A stretch of DNA of 64,000 nt, taken from assembly GCA_048772705.1 (NCBI GenBank), contig JBLWGC010000230.1, positions 1,612,001 to 1,676,000 of the forward strand, in the 5' to 3' direction. The stretch's first letter is position 1. The number at the start of each line of letters is the position of its first letter. The DNA is from Leidyana gryllorum EB-2025a (lineage: Eukaryota; Apicomplexa). Positions 44,750 to 57,094 of the stretch are shown here, piece by piece. Made by a program: the position numbers and the translations under genes. The notes under the pieces are model-generated. The model made no database searches. It was not told the DNA's origin and worked only from the letters and a program-made list of their open reading frames with translations.

Positions 44750-47700
44750 ATGGTGAGTGATTGTGGCGGGTACACCGGAGCAGATGCTGCCATTATAGAC
44801 AATCAGCGTGGTCTTCGTCCGCCTGTAAACCTGATATGTCTGTCTGACAATGAAGATATGGAGGATGACGAGGAGGTGGACGTTGCGACCCTTATGCTCC
44901 AACGGGTCGGCCGGACAGTGAAGCCGGAGGGACAAGTCTCCCGTGGTTCAAACATCATATTACTGTTGGACGACTCTGACGACGAGGATACGACAACCAC
45001 CAGCCGCAAGAGTAAGGGTGCGCTGAATTGCCTGCCCGAAGAAGAGCTGGAAGTGAGCTCCGAAAGCTCAGGTGAGAAGGCTTGTGACCGGCATAGATGT
45101 CCTACGTACAGAGAATTCTTTGAGTGTGGAGATCCCATCAACGGTGACTATTCCGCTTCCGACCACCCATTCGCCATCGACGGCAGATGGCTCGGTGATC
45201 ATCGATGTACGTTTCGAGAACACCGCAGATCGCTCTCGCAAGGTCGACCAGGCAGCCGAGAAGGCTGTTCAGACGAGTGATGCGGGTGAGATGAGGAGTC
45301 GAAGGAGTGTGGGAATAAGTACGGAGATAGTAGCGGTCGAGGCGGGCACCGCGGCGACTGGCGAAACCACTACTGCGGGCACGTCATCTAAGAAGGAAAG
45401 GATACGATCCTGGAGCAAAGCTGTGCGAAGTCAAGTGAGCTTAAACGTCCCCATTTCCGTGATTGAGATCGAGGAGGAGGTATCCTCTCCAGCCGCCGCA
45501 GAAGTGACTTCTGAGAAATCCGACAGAGGCAACAAGTCGGGTATCCGCGAGCACAAGACTGCACCAGCAGTCTTACGTCAACAAGAGACTGATTCTGCTT
45601 CTCGGCCTTCAAGTGGAAAGGCAGCCAAGAGTGGTCGATCGAAGAAGGCTGGTACAACGTCGAGCACTTCCTCACCGGGGGTCTCGGAGCTGAGCAGTGG
45701 GGAACCAGAAGCTAAGGAACCGAAAGTCGCGACGTCAGAAGCTAAGGAACCGAAAGTTGTGGCGACAGAAGCCGTTGGAACAAACATTGCGGAGTCCAAA
45801 GTCGTGGAACCGCAACCTATGGCATCCACTCCTGTTGAAGAAGTTCCGGCGGTGGCTGTACAGGAAGTTTCAGCAGTTCCGAGCGATGAGGAGGAGTTGC
45901 CGCCCACCCTGGAGCTGTGGGTTGAGGAGCCATCAGATGGGGTGAATCCTTTGGCAGAGCTGCTCAGTACGGATCCTCCCGCAAGATGTGAGGAGCCAAA
46001 AGAAGCCTCCATCATGGATCCGCTGCCTTCGAAGGAAGCCGATGTAGTGACACCCCCCGAGGAATCAACAACAACAGCGGAAGCGGAAGTCACTGAAACT
46101 GTTCAAATGGCGGAATTGGCGGAAGAATCTGATTCACTGCGTCTACCCTTAGCGATGGAGGAGTGCCTTCCATCGAGCATTGAGGAGAACCGAAGGGCTC
46201 TGGATGACTCGCCCACAACTGAAATCGAATGTACCCCTTCGGTTGGCAATTCGAACGGTATTGACAAAGCAGCGCTATCCGGCATCGGTCTGGAGAGTCT
46301 CTTCTCCAGCGGGGACACCCGTCCAGAGAGTTCTGAAGGAGGAGAGGACCAAGACCTCACCCCGTCAGCCGACTTGATGATCGAAAGTCTACTTCTCGAT
46401 GTGTCCCCACAGGCGACAGATGGCCCAGAGGAGGCAGGGCTCGCCGCCAAGACGCTGGCCGTTGCGATGCGGCAGGCTGAGAAGGAGGAGAAGGGCACAG
46501 AGGCAGTTGGAGACGGAGACGTAGAAGTGGACCCTCAGCAAGAATCGTCGGCTCCAGCCTCTGCCACTGCCACTATCACCCCGTCGGAAGAGCCGAATAC
46601 GAAGGAAACTGTCATTGGCGGCGGGGACGGCGACGTCAACGACGAAACAGCGCCGACAGACGCGACGCGAACTGCAGAGGTGTCAAGGGAGGATGAGGTT
46701 GGAAGGATGGACGATGATGATGATAGGGCTGTTGAGGAAGAAGCCGCTGAGAAGGGGTCAGAAGAGACGGAAGATAGGCCGTCTGAGACGTCTAATGCGA
46801 TTTTGAGTGAGACACCGTCGGAGGAATGCAATGAGGAGCAACATGGGCTAAAACGACAGCGGACGAATTTTGAGTCTGACGGTGCCGAGTCGAGGGCAGC
46901 GGATATCTCGTCGTCCCCCTCTGAGGAAGAAGAAATAGTCTCCAGCGAGATAGGCGCGTACCTGTCGTCGCCAAAACGTCGCAGACTCTGCTCGGATGAG
47001 CAGAGCAATGAGGTGGTGGGTCCCAGCGACTCGATGTCGAGCAGCCTTGAGAACTGTGATAACCTGACGAGTGAGGAGACGACGACACTGCAAGCAGCGG
47101 AGCCAATGCATAGTGACACTGTTACGGTTGCGACTGCGACTGCGACTGTGGAGAACCCACAGAGCAGTGAGTCCGAAGGTCTCCAGAGTCTCAAGAGAGG
47201 GCGAAAGCGAGTGACTTGGGATGTGCGGCCACCAGTGAGGGCACTGTTACCCCGATATCCGGCCGAATTGGGCAGTGACGACGAGCAGAATGAATCTTCT
47301 TCGTCCTCCAGACACTCACCCCCGAGGAAGCGAGCGAGAAGTATGTCTATGAGTCAGACTGGGCTACTGGAGAGTGGATGTCAGTGGGGCGTCGTTCCCG
47401 CTACTGAGGAGCCCGAGAGCAGCTGTTCTGTGGTGAATGTGGTGGACATTGAGGAAACAGAGACGGAAGGTGCGGGTGTGGTGTGTGAAACGCAGTCGGA
47501 GACGGCAGTTTTGGAAGATAAGGTCAGCAGCGGCTCTGAAGCTGCTGAAGACTTGAGGTCAGCTGCTGTTGTGTCGAGCAGCTGGGCTATGGAGGAGTCA
47601 AGTGAGGAGGGGATGACGGAGCACAGCGAAGATGGGGCAGCAGCTGTGACGGAGGAAGAGAAAGAGTGTGAGGAGGGCAGCGAAGGTGCAGTGTTCTTGT

Positions 47701-48434
47701 CAGCGACAGAAGTGATGTCAGCGACAGACGGCTGTGAAGGGGAGGCAGAAGAGTTGTCGTCGAGTATCCCGCTGCAGCAAACGAGTGAGGAGACAGAGGT
47801 GTTTACACCGCTGCCTCCGAGTCATCAAGATGGGTTTTCGAGGGAAGAGAGTAACGATGGATTGGGTTCTTCTCCTCCGAGTTGTTCAACGGCGGCGACA
47901 ACACCGACGGGCTCCTCGTCCTCGCCCACCACGGAGAGTGTGTCGACTCCACAACAGATTGCAACAAGTGAAACACATAAAAGTTCGCCGAGACTGAAGA
48001 GATCTAAAGCCCCGGCTGAAGAAGAAGTGTGTTCTGAACCGTCTCCGCTGCTGAGTGCGTTGAAGAGTTATGCTGCACAGCAGGAGCGGGGTAGGAGAGG
48101 AGGGAGTCTAAGGGCTGTAAAAGCAGCGGCAAAGACTGGAGGACGGAAACATGGTGAGAAAGTATCGAAAGCAGCGGGTTCGTCGGCGGTTCGTCGTCGG
48201 CCGGCGTCCCCGGAGTTGGCAGGAGCTGGGGAGATATGGATTGAATTAAGTGGCGATGAAGAAGAGTATCAGAGTGCCAGTCAAGCTGAGTTACTGCAAG
48301 AGACTATTCGTCGAAGCTATGATGAAATCAGACGAGATGAGGTGAGAATAGTGACCGGGGTGCCGGTTGAATTGTGTAATACACCTATGTGCACCTTGTG
48401 GAAAAATAAAAATAGTTGGGCCATGACCGAATGA
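44750..48434 (+). CDS. disordered acidic protein rich in SUMO-interaction-like motifs
   Basis: Exons 44750-45071 and 45112-48434 give 1214 aa if it stops at the TGA at 48432-48434. The sequence is Ser/Glu/Thr-rich and largely disordered. It has many hydrophobic cores beside acidic runs, the SUMO-interaction pattern: VNLICLSDNEDMEDDEE, NIILLLDDSDDED, ISVIEIEEE and IWIELSGDEEE. A short basic motif KRVTWDVRPPV lies near residue 810. An EAKEPKV repeat occurs near residue 310. A strong donor (GAG/GTGAGAA, 48340-48342) could splice to an acceptor before 48461, joining in frame as DEIRRDE/ETSLTKVL to the WD40-bromodomain protein. I think a single ~3,200-aa gene is more likely than two genes overlapping by 4 nt. 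Confidence 0.6.
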
Positions 48435-51400
48435 GGAGGGGTTTATTACATGTCCAGGAAACATCACTAACCAAAGTACTTATTGACTGTTGTCGATCAA
48501 GTGACAAAAGATGGGATGAACTATTGCTCGATTTCAATGAGTTCGGTCGTCAATATTGCTCTACAGAGGACGAACAGAAATGTTCACTATACGCTTTGGT
48601 AGACTGGTTGCGGAGCCAACAGAAGAACAATACACTAAGAAGGGTACGACAAGCCAAACTCTGGGGATCCAATGTCCGCTACAAACGTCTCCACGGCAAA
48701 GGAGGCGGAGGCTCTGCTCACTCTTATCGAGCGAGCCCCCATCGGCAACGGAGAGTCCTCTATAGACCACCGTCAACCCCTTGGAATAGTAACTCTCTCG
48801 AGTCAGAGCCGACCCTTCTCGCCGCCCCTCCTCGTCCTGGAGGAGACGGCTTCGCGAATAAAACGAGTCTCTGTCGGACTCTCGGACTGTGTTTGGAGGA
48901 CGTCGAAACCTTACGGAGCCTAATGGACCTCCAAACGCAACTTACAGTGTGGTGCCACCAATATCTTGAGACCAATAAGGCTCGTCAAGAAATCGCTGGA
49001 ACGCCCTGCCCTCTGCGTTATATTCTCTATTTAGCTTCCGACAGTATCTCGGGTCCGCGGTATTTCCTTACAGCGGGTGACGACGGCTTCATCAAAGTCT
49101 TCGAAGTCAACACGGCCATTCTGAGTATGAGTCTCAAGAGGCACTTTTGGTCTGTCAGTTGCCCGCCTGCCGGGCCGCTCCGTCTGCCGAACGACACAGC
49201 ACTCATCGTGACGGGATGTTTGGTCGGACACATACGGTTATGGCTGCTGAGCACTGCCATGGACTCCTCGGGATGGTTTCCGAGTACAGTCGTACCGATG
49301 AATGGACCGATTGTACGCACTGAAGTTTTCAACCTTCCGCACAACAACCATAAAGTCTTGGTTGGCATCAGCGAGAAGGGCGATATCAATATATACGATC
49401 TCGACAAATTGATTCGATTCTGTGATCCTAAGAGTCGTGGCGGGATGGGCGCTCCACCGGGAAGTGTGTGTGGAGAGGAATATGGACTGCTCCACACGAT
49501 CAAATCGCGTTTCCCGAACGAGACTTACGGAGTCATTTATGCGAACATCGCTCGTCTCGAGGAGAAAGAGCTGTCCTATGACGGCATACGTTTGTACATC
49601 ACCATCAGTATTGATGCCAATGTAGCTACGACCGCTGTACCGGAACGACAGCCGGCACGTCCCAACGCCGAGCCACACGAGTACGACAATGACTCGGAAT
49701 CCATCTCTTTAGTTACGCGACTCCGCAGGGGTTTCCGGAGGAACGGACTCGTCAATGATCCCTCGGTGACAACCTCTGACGACAATCCCTTTGTCGTCAC
49801 TCCCGAACCTGCTGCTGCTGCTTCGAGTAGTCGATATAAGATGCCTCGATACATTCGTCCCATAGGCAACAAGTCGGAATTCAGATGGCCATCTCCTGCG
49901 AGTAATAGCGCAAAATCGATCGGTTTTGAGGTCGCCCTGGACGTCGACATGACGGAAGGGGAAGTCACCAACATTTCTGATTTGTCCCACTATGTCCCTT
50001 CCCCTCCTCCTCCCGCCGACTCCTTGGCCCCCCCGGACGCTCCCACTCTCGATCCTTCTTCTCCCGTCCCCACTACCCAACTCCTCGACCACCGGTCCAA
50101 TCTCATCATCACTGGAGATGATTTGACAGTTGAGATGCGGTGTCTGGGGGACAATGGGTCATCACCCTGGCAGCGGCCCACCCCTCTCCGGATGTACACC
50201 CGTCGGATGATTTTTGCTGCGTCCTCTCCCCCGGCGGCAGCCAAACAACAACAGCCCGCGACTGCTTCCCAGCAGCAACAAGACACCACTTTATCTGCGC
50301 AGTCGGATGGGGAGAGCCGCTTATTCCTCCCGTCATCGATCCTCAATCGGTTCCGCAGCAAGGTGCCCCGAGAGGCAGCGCTGGAGGCCCAGAGGGCACT
50401 GCTCCGCAAGAGCGCTCCGAAATTCGCCACTTTGATGTCGGCCGCCGCACTCAATTGCAACAAGGATTCTTTGTTTATTGCTGAGAGCGTTTTCACGGGC
50501 ATTCGAAGAACGAAGAACATCTTCAAAGTCCAAACTCGCAAGACTGGGATAGCAATGTTCAACACTGAAAACGGTGACCTCGAGGGAACTCTCTTTTATG
50601 ACGAGAGTGACACCAAACGGGTCAGACAGTACCACTATATTGTCACTGTCCTATGTCCCCACCCGTGGCTGCCCTCTGTGGTGCTCATCGCAGACCATCA
50701 GGGCTATCTGGCTGTCGCGGATGTGCGAGCGGGATGCTTTATATGGGAAGGTGTCCTCCCGAACTCAGAGTGGACCTGTGCCGCCTGGCATCCCTGCGGT
50801 CTGGAGTTCACAGCGGGACAGTTGCTGGGAACATTCAGCATTTTCTCGGTGTTCAAAGGGACCATAAGTTCTCTGAAACCCCCCCCTCCTCCGAGTCCGG
50901 TTATCAAGACGCCAATCATTGAGGTCCACACCATCGATTCTTCCAACGAAGATGAAAATGACGACGCTGAATCGCAGATCCCTCTCGACACATCGAGCGG
51001 CCTCCCTTCTCCCTCCACCTCACAAAATCAGACTCCTCTGTCTGCTCAAACCATCACTCTGGGTGGAGGTCTCGGCTTCCCGTCCAACCCCCGCTTCTGT
51101 TCCACTCCGCTGATTCAATTCATGAATCTCGACTTCACACCAATGGTGGAGGTCTCCCTGGAGCGTACGGTCCGATCACTCCAAGACAGAGCTCGCCGCC
51201 ACACACAGTCGGGAGGCCGTTTCTTTGGTGCTCTCTACGATCACCACTATAGTCGTCAACCGCATGAAGTGTATCGGGAGCTACAAATCGTCAGCCACGA
51301 CCGTCAAGCCTTCTGTACTCTCCCAGTACCCCCTGCTGCCTTTCAGGGCGTCTTTCTGGCACGAACACTCTTCAGCTCGGCTATGCGGTTATTGTTGCCG

Positions 51401-54400
51401 CTCCTTAGAGATTTGGTAAGTAAACTACTGCTTGATACTTGAAAGTTCCCCCCCTGTCTCCTTCCCTCCCCCCCTCGATCACTTCTTTTCTTTTCTCAGC
51501 GTCAGAGCACCGACAGGTTGCTGGTGACCCCCGAGGGGGAGCTGGTTGTGTGTGTACCTCTACCGAGACATCGGCCGTATCTATTTCCCCAATTCGTATC
51601 TCCTGCATTTGGTGGCCCGATGATCACCGATCCAGTACGGATCGAACAGGGAGGGGCTAATGCCCCGGCGGCTATGGAAGAAGTCAATGATAATGACTGG
51701 GAGGGAGGAGATAGCGATTCTTCCAGTGCGAGTGCCCGCACCCCTCTCTCTAGCGAGAGCTCCAGCGACTCTGCCATCATCGAAGATGACGAGGGAGGCG
51801 CTTCGCCCCCGACGGCCGCTCAAACGGACCGCCGGCGACTGCGACGCTCGGGCCCCGCCAGAGCCACTCGGTCCTCCAACCGAGCAGCAACCCTGCAGAT
51901 AGAAGACGACGACTCGGGGGACGACGAGGAAGAGGAAGACGAGGAAGAAGAAGACGACGACTCTGGCGATGACGAGGAGGAGGAGGAGGACGACGACGAG
52001 GACAACGCAATGGAAGAGGAAATGGCGTATATGGAAGAGGCGGACTCGGAAGCGGGTATGGGAGAGTCGTCAGATTCAGGGGCGAGTCAATCGAGTAGCA
52101 ACGAAGCGCGAGGCGGGGGCAGGGGAGGTCACCACTTCGGTCAGCTCATACAGGAATTCCAAGCGTTGGATGAAATAGATTTTCGAGCAATGCCCTTTGA
52201 GCCGTGTGAAGTGCCGTTACAAACTGTCAGTGCCTACTCCATCTTGACAAAGATGGCAATGCTGATGGTTTCGATCGTCTTTGAGCCAACCGGTACAGAT
52301 TACATATCGAAAATTGCTTCGGGGATTCTGAAACGAACACTAACGGAGATCAGTGTTGATGCGGCCGACGGCATAAACGACCTCGCTGTGGCCCTCACAG
52401 CTTGGAGTGAGACTGTTGGGCTCGAGCATCTCGGCCACGAGCAGTGGTTGGAGGGACTGAGATTGATGCAGGGGTCGATTCAGGCGGCAGACGAACAAAC
52501 GCGTCCCGTCGTTGCAGAATCGCGCAATCTGTGTTTGATCTGCAACAAGAAAGGGATTGAGCCCAAAGGCATCGTGAGTCGACTCATTCTACAACGATTC
52601 ATGGAGAGTCCCCGACGCACGGAACTGTTGGTGTCGGTCGAACACGAAAGACATATGACGGGACGACGAATCACACGGAGAACAGCTCAAGAACACCCGA
52701 GTTTGTTAGTTGCTCTCTTGACGCAGTACATCGCGAGCCTCGCCACAGCCACAACCACAACAGTGGAACCCAATCAATACACCTCCGATCAGTCAATATG
52801 TCCAGAAGATCGAGGCTTAGAGCTTTTAGGACCTTTTCGGAGTTGTGATCACTCGCAAGCCGCAAGTCACGTCAAGCACCAATTCTATCTGCATCGCTGT
52901 TGTCTAAAGGGACTGAGTCCGTCTGCCCCCGTCGCCCTCAAAGGAGCTCTCTTAACACCTTTCACAGCCGCCGATTTGGACCGATTATTGAGATTGCGAC
53001 ACGGAAACGGACGGTCCCGAGTATACAGACGCAACTCGTTGGGAGCCGGTGGTACCGGAGGCGGTCAGGTGGCTGACGCCCTCTGTACTGTCTGTGGAGA
53101 CGACTTTGCCTTCTCCCAGTGTCTCTTCTGTACCTCACCGTTTCATCTGAGCTGTGCCCTCCGTACTGCAAAGACATCGTCTCCAGTCAAAACGTGCCGT
53201 CCAGCAAGAGCACTCGGCGGCCAAGAGTTTGTGGCGCTCTCAAACAGCGTCGTGTGCAACAAGTAAGTCAATATCTCACTGTTTCCGACCCATGTGTGTG
53301 TGTGTTTCCTTTCCGCTCAGCTGCGTTCGGAAGCACAGTTGGCCGTTGATGACTCACGGAGGCAATGCAGCCTCACTACAGACCAATCCGCGCTTAAGGG
53401 AGTTCAGAACCGAGCGTGTGCAACTGGGCGACATTGTACGAATCCAGGCCAAACAAGATCCTTCATCGCTGATTTGCGTCGAGGGAATGTTCGATGCGGC
53501 TGTGGTGGACATGCAGTGGCGCTATGGCGTGTACCAATTTGATCCTGAGACCATACATCAGGCAATGAAAAATGTAGCCCGACGCTTGCCTTCAATGACA
53601 GGTGGATCTTCTTCCAGCTCCAGCCGACGGCGAGCAGCCCAACCAGTGACTGAGCATCAAAAGAGGGGCGTCTTATGTCAGCTGATGACAATGTTGGCTC
53701 CAGAAGACGCATTCCAATGTGTCACCTCGACACTCGAGGCTCATCTAACACTGTTGGTGCTGCCACCCCATCAACGAGCGGGTACGTGGTTTGATTTCTT
53801 GGATTTACGCCTTGTGGACTTTGACATCTGCTCTCTGTTTCTTTTTCAGGGGAACTCATATACTACACCTGCAATGAGGGATTGTTGGACACTTCCCGAA
53901 TGTCAATTCTCGGTGCTGTGTGGGACGAATGTCAGTACTACACAACGCACCCCTCTTTGCCCACCAGTGTTCGGACTCGACTGACTGAGGCGAATAGAAA
54001 AGGGTTGGGGGCCGTTGGGTCATCAAAATCTATTCTGGCTGATCACGATGCAGTCCCAGTACCCTCTTCCCTCTCTCCGCTGTTGCCTTTGATTCTCTTC
54101 CACATAAAGTGCCATCAAACCTCCGGTGATGGGTCCAGTCACTATGCGACCAGACGGAGCTCGACAACGCTACCCGTTAACGGCGGCGACATCACACTCC
54201 GACAACGACTCTCGTCTGCAGGGTCCTCGTCCTGCAAACTGCGGGGAGAACAGCTTTTGCTGTCGCTTCGGGCAATAAGCACTCTTATGGTGTTGTCCGA
54301 AGCTGCTGTCCCCAAACTAGGGAGTGCCTTGGGTCAAGTTACACCGGTTTTGGGGGATGAGGTGTCCACTGCTGTCGCTGCTAAAGAGCTGTTGGCTGCC

Positions 54401-55139
54401 GCCTCTGGAACGGACGATCGACTGGCCGAACAGTGGGCAGACATCGCCCGCACCATAGAGTCGGAGCCTCCCGTCTATGGTGCCTTCTTAAGCGATGTCC
54501 CTCTACCCCCTCGATCCGTTCTTGATCGATGGGCCAACGCCCCACTCTCACGGGCCTCTCAAAGGAATGTTCGCAACTTTGAGATACCACAACTGGAAAG
54601 TGGTGTTCCTGCGTGGTTGCCTTCATACGCCACAGAAGTTGCCCACCCCGTCGCTCTCGCAACGCTCTATGATCGCCTCAAAGAAGGGTGAGTTAACAGC
54701 TGAGAGTATATTCTGACTGTTTTTTCTGTGCTTCAAAATCAGGCGATATCGGGACGAGGTGGCATTCTTAGCTGAGTTGGAGATATTGGTCAATAACGCT
54801 GTGTACTTCAATGGAGATGAGGATAGGGTGGCACAGTTGGCCGTCAATTTACAAACAGAGTTCCACCTCCTGGCCCGCCCAGACAGTGCCGTCATCCCCA
54901 GCTTCCATCATCGCCTCATGGACAGGATAAACGAGCAATTTTGCTTCGGAAGCTGCGCTCTGGAAGCCATCCTTGTCAACATCCAGGCCTTGACGCCTTC
55001 TGATGCCGCTGATCTTCTTGAGTTAAGCTGCCATGGAACCCCTCCAAATATCAGCGAAGGGCTCACAAGAAGGAGTAATTCGGATGATGAGGAGTCTCCA
55101 GCCGTATTGCGTACACGACGGCGACGAGCACCACGGTGA
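48431..55139 (+). CDS. WD40-PHD-bromodomain chromatin protein (BRWD/PHIP-like), probably C-terminal part of a larger gene
   Basis: Exons 48431-51415, 51500-53262, 53321-53781, 53850-54687 and 54743-55139 give 2147 aa. The first ~900 aa contains WD-like repeats (RYFLTAGDDGFIKVFEV, DTALIVTGCLVGHIRLWLL, GDINIYDLDKLIRF). A long Asp/Glu run follows (about 51905-52020). Next is an extended zinc-finger region (NLCLICNKKG ... KHQFYLHRCC) and a PHD-type finger (LCTVCGDDFAFSQCLFC, HLSC, VVCNKNC). A bromodomain is near the C-terminus (HPVALATLYDRLKEGRYRDE ... VNNAVYFNGDEDRV), though the acetyl-lysine Asn context should be checked. WD40 plus bromodomain recalls BRWD/PHIP proteins, but those have no PHD, so this is a new arrangement or a distant relative. 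The ATG at 48431 overlaps the upstream stop. Confidence 0.7.
51905..52020 (+). repeat. acidic low-complexity coding repeat
   Basis: A GAC/GAG/GAA-rich stretch encodes repeated DDDSGDDEEEE units in the bromodomain protein. The same DDDSGDDEEEE core occurs twice. Confidence 0.85.
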
Positions 55140-55154
55140 CCACCACTTCTTCAT

Positions 55155-56148
55155 CAAGAATTCTCTTGCTGGTGGTGAGGCTGCTGCTGCTGTTGCTGCT
55201 GCTGATCAACTGACTTGAACCACGGATCAGCGATGCAATGACGTCGCTTCGAGGGATCTTCCCGATCAGGTAGAAGAATCAACAACCGCTGCGAGAACAA
55301 GCATTGCAAACAGGCACGAATGGACGCGCGCGCACGCTCAAACTAACCTTAGACACATTGTTTGCCAAACGGGCTCTTCCGACAATCTCTTGGAATGTTT
55401 TATCGATCCCGTTTCCGATTACCAGATAGCTGAAAAGAAGCTGCTTAGTTAGGTTGCACAACATTAGAGATCATTACGTCGAATGTGTGAGATCTGGATC
55501 CATCGTATAATAAGCGCATCTCGCCCCAAAAAGGCCACCTGGCCTTACTATCCAGCATCTTTCAGTTGGACGACAGCCATCATCCATGCTCGTTATGGAA
55601 ACTGTCGCCTCCACACGATCAAGTCCCACAGCCCAACGATAGATTTGAAGGGTTTCTTGAAAATCATTAGCCTTTACGAAAGGCATAGACCAAGTCCGAA
55701 CATTCGAAATACTTGCACACAGATGCTCATCATTTACTTCAACTGTAAACGCTTTGCCTCTCACAGGTGCAGGAAAAGCTGCCGCTACCATCTTTCTGAG
55801 ATCGGGGGGAACTGTTAGGCCATCTTCAGTGACCAGAGCTTGTAGTGTTAGCAGCTCGAAGGCATCAAGTGTCACCTGCACCTGATCGATGGCGGGTGGT
55901 GGCACCCAAGAAAGATAGCCTAACGCCAATAAAAGTTGCACCAGTGCTGCACATCCCTCATTTTCCCCCCACTGCTCGCGTGTGCCACTTGGCTCGAAGT
56001 TTAACCCTTTAACTGCATAGCATCCGCTTGGGGTAAGTGACCACAACATGAATTTTTTCCATCCAGCTGACTCAGTAGATGGATTAAAGAGGATTTTCAG
56101 GATTGTGCACCATGTCTGTATGTTTCGGTGCCGGTGTCTCCGAAACAA
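55155..56148 (-). CDS. possible PUB-domain protein with polyglutamine tail
   Basis: The proposed exons are about 56148-55549, 55440-55348 and 55288-55155. The N-terminal block ILKILFNPSTESAGWKKFML ... GENEGCAALVQLLLALGYLSW resembles the PUB fold (hydrophobic LxxIxxNPxxxxxR pattern ending GF/GY), which binds p97/Cdc48. The next ~100 aa and the segment LVIGNGIDKTFQEIVGRARL are unrecognised. The C-terminus is VDQQQQQQQQPHHQQENS. The 5' end is uncertain; another ATG upstream (MPCMFVSETP) could open a short extra exon. It converges with the bromodomain gene, the two stops being about 15 bp apart. PUB assignment is tentative. Confidence 0.4.
55172..55205 (-). repeat. CAG/CTG trinucleotide run
   Basis: GCTGCTGCTGTTGCTGCTGCTG on the plus strand encodes eight Gln on the minus strand at the C-terminus of the PUB-like gene. 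Such runs vary in length between strains. Confidence 0.85.
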
Positions 56149-56408
56149 ACATGCACGGCATGTCTTCCAGCAATCCTGCCCCGGACCCTGTGCAACAAAG
56201 CACCTCAGATGACTCTAATCAGGGCCCTAGCCGTCTGTTGGGGCACCCTGGGGTATTACGTGTTGAATTAAAGGCCTTGAAGGCCCGGCAGCAGCCAAGG
56301 AAGCATCATCAGCCTGCATTTGCGGGGCCTTTATTGAAAAGCTCTCCTTCGCCATCAGCTTTACCCATGCCTGTCTTTGTGAAGAATATGCGATCAGGCA
56401 ACGGGTAG
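56103..56408 (+). CDS. doubtful small Ser/Pro-rich protein
   Basis: A frame of up to 101 aa (MCTMSVCFGAG or the internal MSSSNPAPDP start) overlaps the 5' end of the PUB-like gene on the other strand. Its composition (Pro, Ser, Gln, His; basic patch LKALKARQQPRKHH) is compatible with coding, but no motif or splice partner supports it. It may be chance. Confidence 0.25.
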   Translation: MCTMSVCFGAGVSETNMHGMSSSNPAPDPVQQSTSDDSNQGPSRLLGHPGVLRVELKALKARQQPRKHHQPAFAGPLLKSSPSPSALPMPVFVKNMRSGNG

Positions 56409-57094
56409 CGCGAGTGATAGCGTTATCGTCATTGGAGAAAGGTCACGAGAAGACCATCATTACCCCATAACTGCCTGCCCATCTATTGATCAACGCGGCA
56501 GAGACGTTTTCTCACAGGCGGCGGGGTTCGCTTCTTTGTTCGTGTGTGTGAAAAGTGAGAGCAATCGACGACGCGCACAAACTTCTTAAGTCATCAAGTC
56601 ATCGACGCAGTATCGTTGCTATTCTTCGATTTCGAGAAGAAGTGAAGCTTAGCCGTGTCCAATCCCTCGCTGCTTACACTGTATCGCTGCTATCTGTCTG
56701 TCAGTCTGTCCGGTGGTTTATTTTTCAGTTCCTCGGTGTCGTATGAACCCAAGGAGAGTCGCAAGCGGCTACCGTCAGTTGTCGAGACGGGCCTTACTAC
56801 CTGTTTGAGATTACTGCGCTGTAATAATAACAAGCGCAATTGAGTCAACAAATGGACTCAGTTTCGATTTCTCAATCACACAGTATGACTCAAATATGTA
56901 AAGGGTGTTCATCAAATAGTCAGGTAGGTTTGCACGCTAGCGATGAGAGTGAGCGGTTTGCGGGTCTCCGATGAGGAAGCAGAACCTTGTAGAGGTAACG
57001 GGTTGGTGATCGCAGAAGAGTAGACAACGATCGATCCGAAACCGTTCCCCGTTGGCCCCGTGGCCTCACGAGGTAGTTGAGGAATGACAGCTTC
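56409..57094. other. stretch without a recognised gene
   Basis: About 690 bp between the doubtful small frame and the BAP31-like stop codon. Frames on both strands are short and have no signal peptide, domain or in-frame splice partner. It probably holds the 5' region of the PUB-like gene and the 3' UTR of the BAP31-like gene. Confidence 0.5.

Noticed and set aside
48431-48434. Bacterial-style ATGA stop/start overlap between two large frames
   Set aside because: A strong donor and an acceptor around it restore one continuous frame, which is simpler in an intron-rich eukaryotic gene than coupled translation.
55155-55288. Kinase-like C-terminal motif (DPSKR ... ADPWF)
   Set aside because: No kinase catalytic motifs occur in the exons joined upstream, so the resemblance is taken as chance.
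56555-56746. 63-aa plus-strand frame with a hydrophobic end
   Set aside because: No signal peptide at its start, no partner exon, and composition like the surrounding noncoding DNA.
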